The notes under the pieces were generated by a model that saw only the letters and a list, made by a program, of their open reading frames with translations, had not been told where the DNA came from and searched no databases. Of a DNA stretch of 44,371 bases, positions 41,817 to 44,371 are shown piece after piece. Source of the stretch: an uncultured Chloroflexota bacterium (GTDB lineage Bacteria; Chloroflexota; UBA11872; UBA12225); assembly GCA_902805635.1 (NCBI GenBank), contig CADCTC010000121.1, positions 1-44,371 of the forward strand. Reading direction: 5' to 3'. The stretch's first letter is position 1. Each line of letters opens with the position of its first letter. A program made the position numbers and the translations under genes.

Positions 41817-42984
41817 AATCGAGGCGGCGGCGGGAGGGTTCCGGCTGCGAGCGGCGCTGCGCGTGGAGGCGGGGCGGACGCTGGTGCTGTTCGGACGGTC
41901 GGGCGGCGGCAAGAGCACGCTGCTACGCTGCCTGGCGGGCATCCACCAGCCGGTGCGAGGGCGCATCAAGCTGGACGGGGAGACGCTGCTTGACAGTGAG
42001 TACGGAGTGGACGTGGCGCCGCAGCGGCGGCGGGTGGGGTACGTGCCTCAGTCCTACGCGCTGTTTCCCCACCTGACGGCGCGGGAGAACGTGGCGTTTG
42101 GGCTGCGCGGGGTAGGACGTGGCGAGCGCGAGCGGCGGGCGGACGAGCTGCTGGCACTGCTGGAGCTGGAGGGGCTGGCGGAGCGGCGGCCGGCGCAGCT
42201 CTCCGGAGGGCAGCAGCAGCGCGTGGCGCTGGCGCGGGCGCTGGCGATCCAGCCGCGGGCGCTGCTGCTGGACGAGCCGTTTGCCGCGCTGGACGCGCCG
42301 CTGCGGCGGGTGTTGGGGCGGGAGCTGCAGACGCTGCGACGGCGGTTCGGCTTCTGCATCGTGCTGGTGACGCACGACTTGGCGGACGCGTGCGCGCTGG
42401 GCGATGAAATCACAGTGATGGATGAGGGGGAAGTTGTGCAGGTGGGCACGCCGGCGGAGATCTTGTACCGGCCGGCGACGCCCGTGGTGGCGCGTCTCAC
42501 CGGGATGCGCAACGTCTTCCCGGCACGCGTGCTACGGCAGTTGGAAGGGGACGGCGGCGGTCTGGAGGTGGAGGTGGCGTCTGGGCGCTTCCGGGTGGCG
42601 ACACCGGCCTACCCGTACGCGCCGGGAGCGGCAGTGGACCTGTACGTGCGGCCGGAGCACGTGGTGCTGGTGCGGCCGGAGCACGAGGCGGCGCCGCGGC
42701 GGCCTAACCTCTTACGAGGACGGATCGTGGACGAGCAGCATCTGGGGCCGCTGCACACGCTGTACTTCCAGCTGCTGGTTAGTGAGGCCGCGCATGACGA
42801 CGCCGCGCAGGTAGCGCAAGCGAGGTATGACCTGGAGGTGGACATCGCGGCGCACCCCTATCGCGCGCTGCGGGTGGCGGAGCGGCGCGAGTGGCTGCTC
42901 TCGCTGGTGCCCGAGGGGCTGCACCTCTCGACGCCGGGCGGTACCACGGCACCCGTGGCAACGGCGGGAGCCGGGCTGGGCTAG
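41803..42984 (+). CDS. modC: Molybdate ABC transporter ATP-binding protein
   Basis: 393-residue ATPase from GTG 41803 (GTG 41788 also possible). Walker A GRSGGGKST (31-39), Q-loop VPQSYALFPHLT, signature LSGGQQQRVALARALA, Walker B ALLLDEPFAALDAPL, H-loop LVTHDLADA. The C-terminal 150 residues contain a MOBE/TOBE-type molybdate-sensing region (LRGRIVDEQHLGPLHTLYFQ), longer than in E. coli ModC. Overlaps modB by 14 bases. Confidence 0.93.
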   Translation: MLSAEIEAAAGGFRLRAALRVEAGRTLVLFGRSGGGKSTLLRCLAGIHQPVRGRIKLDGETLLDSEYGVDVAPQRRRVGYVPQSYALFPHLTARENVAFGLRGVGRGERERRADELLALLELEGLAERRPAQLSGGQQQRVALARALAIQPRALLLDEPFAALDAPLRRVLGRELQTLRRRFGFCIVLVTHDLADACALGDEITVMDEGEVVQVGTPAEILYRPATPVVARLTGMRNVFPARVLRQLEGDGGGLEVEVASGRFRVATPAYPYAPGAAVDLYVRPEHVVLVRPEHEAAPRRPNLLRGRIVDEQHLGPLHTLYFQLLVSEAAHDDAAQVAQARYDLEVDIAAHPYRALRVAERREWLLSLVPEGLHLSTPGGTTAPVATAGAGLG

Positions 42985-43003
42985 GCGCCGGAGGAGGTTG
43001 GGC

Positions 43004-43537
43004 TCAGTTCCGGCGGGATTGTTGTTCTAGCTTGTCGAGCACGCTGGCGAGGTGGGCGAGGGTCTGGGAGCTGCGACGCTTGCCACGTTCGACCTCGGCG
43101 ACGAGGCCGCGCGAGCAGTGGGCGGCGTGGGCGACGGCGGCCTGGGAGATCCCAAGCGCCTCGCGGCGGGCGCGGAGCGTCTCACCCGTGACGATAGCGC
43201 TGCCTGTAGCGGGAGACCACCCCGCCAGCTTCCATTCGGAGACACTGCGCGCGCTGGGGAGCGGCGAGTCCGGCGGGTCGCCATCGACCGGCACGGTGCC
43301 GCCAAGCTGCGCCTCGATGGACTCCAACCGCGCGGCGGCTGCGACAAGGGCGTCCTGGATAGCGTCGAAGACCTCGCGCAGGCCGGCGACCTCCAGCCGC
43401 GCCGCGGGCAGCAGGTCGCCCGGCGTCCCGACACTTCCAGGGTCGGCTCCCAACGGCGCGCCGCCCTGCCCAGGCGCCTGACCTGGCCCACCTGGGCCGC
43501 CTGGTGCACCTGGACTGCCTGACGCATACGCACTCAT
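43004..43537 (-). CDS. XRE-type helix-turn-helix protein with C-terminal HTH
   Basis: 177-residue protein (ATG 43537). The first 40 residues are Gly/Pro/Ala-rich; a helical segment (LREVFDAIQDALVAAAARLE) follows, and a Cro/C1-type HTH lies at the C-terminus: LRARREALGISQAAVAHAAH, GLVAEVERGKRRSSQTLAHL. XRE domains more often lie at the N-terminus. The helix may form a coiled coil for dimerisation. It converges on modC with 19 bases between stops and diverges from murQ, so it is a candidate regulator of either. Confidence 0.75.
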   Translation of the reverse strand: MSAYASGSPGAPGGPGGPGQAPGQGGAPLGADPGSVGTPGDLLPAARLEVAGLREVFDAIQDALVAAAARLESIEAQLGGTVPVDGDPPDSPLPSARSVSEWKLAGWSPATGSAIVTGETLRARREALGISQAAVAHAAHCSRGLVAEVERGKRRSSQTLAHLASVLDKLEQQSRRN

Positions 43538-43700
43538 CTCAACCGTCACCACTTGCGAAGAATTGGGGCACTAGCCGGGCGGCAGCCCGGCGCCGGCGGC
43601 GTGGCATCGGGAGGGCCCGAAGGCTCTCGCAGATGGGCCCCGCCGGCCCGCGCCATTATGGCCCAGGCACGCAGTGCCGCGGAAGGGTTTGTGAGCACTC

Positions 43701-43808
43701 GCGGAGAAATCCGAAAAACTCGTGAGTGGGTTCTCCGCGGCGCTACGGAGACGCCAGTGCCCGCGCTGTGCCCGCGGTATGCCTGCCGTGTGATGGTCGG
43801 CACTGGCG
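43701..43808 (+). promoter_or_regulatory. Cluster of inverted repeats upstream of murQ
   Basis: Three inverted repeats: GCGGAGAA (43701-43708) with TTCTCCGC (43731-43738); TCTCCG (43732-43737) with CGGAGA (43746-43751); and CGCCAGTGCC (43752-43761) with GGCACTGGCG (43799-43808). The first two share an arm and exclude each other. A possible -10, TACGCT (43814-43819), lies downstream, so they may be operators rather than leader hairpins. Confidence 0.5.
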
Positions 43809-43837
43809 CATAGTACGCTGAGTAGAGGGATCGGCAA

Positions 43838-44371
43838 ATGAGCGAGGGAAACGGACTGGCGCTGACCGAGCAGCGTCACCCGCAGACGGAGGAGATCGAC
43901 CGCTGCACGACGCGCGAGATCCTGGCGGTGATGAACGCCGAGGACGCGCGCGTCCCGGCGGCGGTGCGGGAGGCGCTGCCGGCTATCGAGCGGGCGGTGG
44001 AGGAGATCGTCGCGCGCTGGGCGCGTGGCGGGCGGTTGTTCTACTTCGGCGCGGGGACCAGCGGCCGGTTGGGGGTGCTAGACGCGTCCGAGTGCCCGCC
44101 CACGTTCAGCTCGCCACCCGAGCTGGTGCAAGGCTTCATCGCCGGCGGCGACGGCGCGCTACGCCGCGCGGTGGAAGGCGCGGAGGACCGGCTGGGGGGT
44201 GGCGCGGGGGACGTGGCGGCGGGGGACGTGGATGAGCGGGACGTGGTGGTTGGCATCGCCGCCAGCGGGGGCACGCCGTACGTGCTGGGCGCGCTGCGGG
44301 AGGCGCGGTCACGCGGCGCGTTCACGGTAGCGCTGGCGTGCAATCCGGGGGCGGCCATCTCGGTGCTGGCG
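43838..44371 (+). CDS. murQ: N-acetylmuramic acid 6-phosphate etherase, 3'-truncated by window edge
   Basis: First 178 residues of MurQ, which cleaves the lactyl ether of N-acetylmuramic acid 6-phosphate to give GlcNAc-6-phosphate, the NagA substrate. Family blocks: TEQRHPQTEEIDRCTTREIL, the SIS-domain loop RLFYFGAGTSGRLGVLDASE, CPPTFSSPPELVQGFIAGG and VVVGIAASGGTPYVLGAL, which hold the sugar phosphate and the catalytic Glu (ASECPPTF). ATG 43838 has a GAGGGA Shine-Dalgarno sequence. The gene runs past the window end, so domain completeness cannot be judged. Confidence 0.93.
   Translation, partial: MSEGNGLALTEQRHPQTEEIDRCTTREILAVMNAEDARVPAAVREALPAIERAVEEIVARWARGGRLFYFGAGTSGRLGVLDASECPPTFSSPPELVQGFIAGGDGALRRAVEGAEDRLGGGAGDVAAGDVDERDVVVGIAASGGTPYVLGALREARSRGAFTVALACNPGAAISVLA

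Noticed and set aside
1..44371. CRISPR array, tRNA or rRNA genes
   Set aside because: No regularly spaced 25-40 base repeats, no T-loop GGTTCGAATCC-type sequence with cloverleaf arms and no rRNA-like sequence were found by eye.

Overview
The window is GC-rich (about 70% by eye), densely coded, with many GTG starts and many genes whose start codon sits only a few bases after a -10-like hexamer (leaderless transcripts). Gene content (MoxR/DUF58/SpoIIM/RDD set, DUF3417-type alpha-glucan phosphorylase, ROK kinase, several Gfo/Idh/MocA and beta-CASP proteins) fits a member of Chloroflexota, perhaps Thermomicrobia-like, probably from a metagenome. This assignment is inference; no rRNA or tRNA gene is seen.

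Layout. 1-4.45 kb: four GT4 glycosyltransferases of an exopolysaccharide or cell-wall glycan cluster. At about 4.45 kb this block stops abruptly: the tail of one minus-strand gene meets a MoxR gene that has lost its N-terminal third, so this is a rearrangement or assembly junction. 4.45-8.5 kb: MoxR, DUF58, SpoIIM-like and RDD genes, a common membrane-associated neighbourhood. 8.5-10.3 kb: a HigBA-type toxin-antitoxin pair with a consensus promoter, then an aldo/keto reductase. 10.5-20.6 kb: a frameshifted zinc ribbon, alpha-glucan phosphorylase, a beta-CASP nuclease gene with an internal deletion, an SGNH hydrolase, a Tat-exported protein, a Gfo/Idh oxidoreductase, a YkvA protein and a PhyH dioxygenase. 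20.6-25.6 kb: GtrA, an HtrA lipoprotein protease and FtsH. 25.8-30.3 kb: Gfo/Idh, NagA, a decayed membrane sensor and a ROK sugar kinase. 30.3-31.3 kb: an IS5-type insertion sequence. 31.3-32.4 kb: a graveyard of gene fragments. 32.6-37.2 kb: SDR, an MBL/pseudo-receiver fusion, an M14 peptidase and small genes. 37.7-43.5 kb: a molybdenum block (DUF364 protein, sulfite-oxidase-like enzyme, ModABC). 43.8 kb to the end: the start of murQ.

Two composition boundaries stand out. Hand-counted lines show the plus strand near balance or slightly G-rich up to about 4.4 kb, C-rich from there to the ROK gene, and G-rich from the IS element to the end, whichever strand carries the gene. The second flip falls on the IS element and its pseudogenes, which suggests an IS-associated inversion, a mis-join at a repeat, or (less likely) a replication boundary.

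Functionally, NagA, the ROK kinase and MurQ point to amino-sugar or cell-wall recycling; ModABC plus the Moco enzyme point to molybdate uptake for a sulfite-oxidase-type protein; HtrA and FtsH serve envelope quality control.
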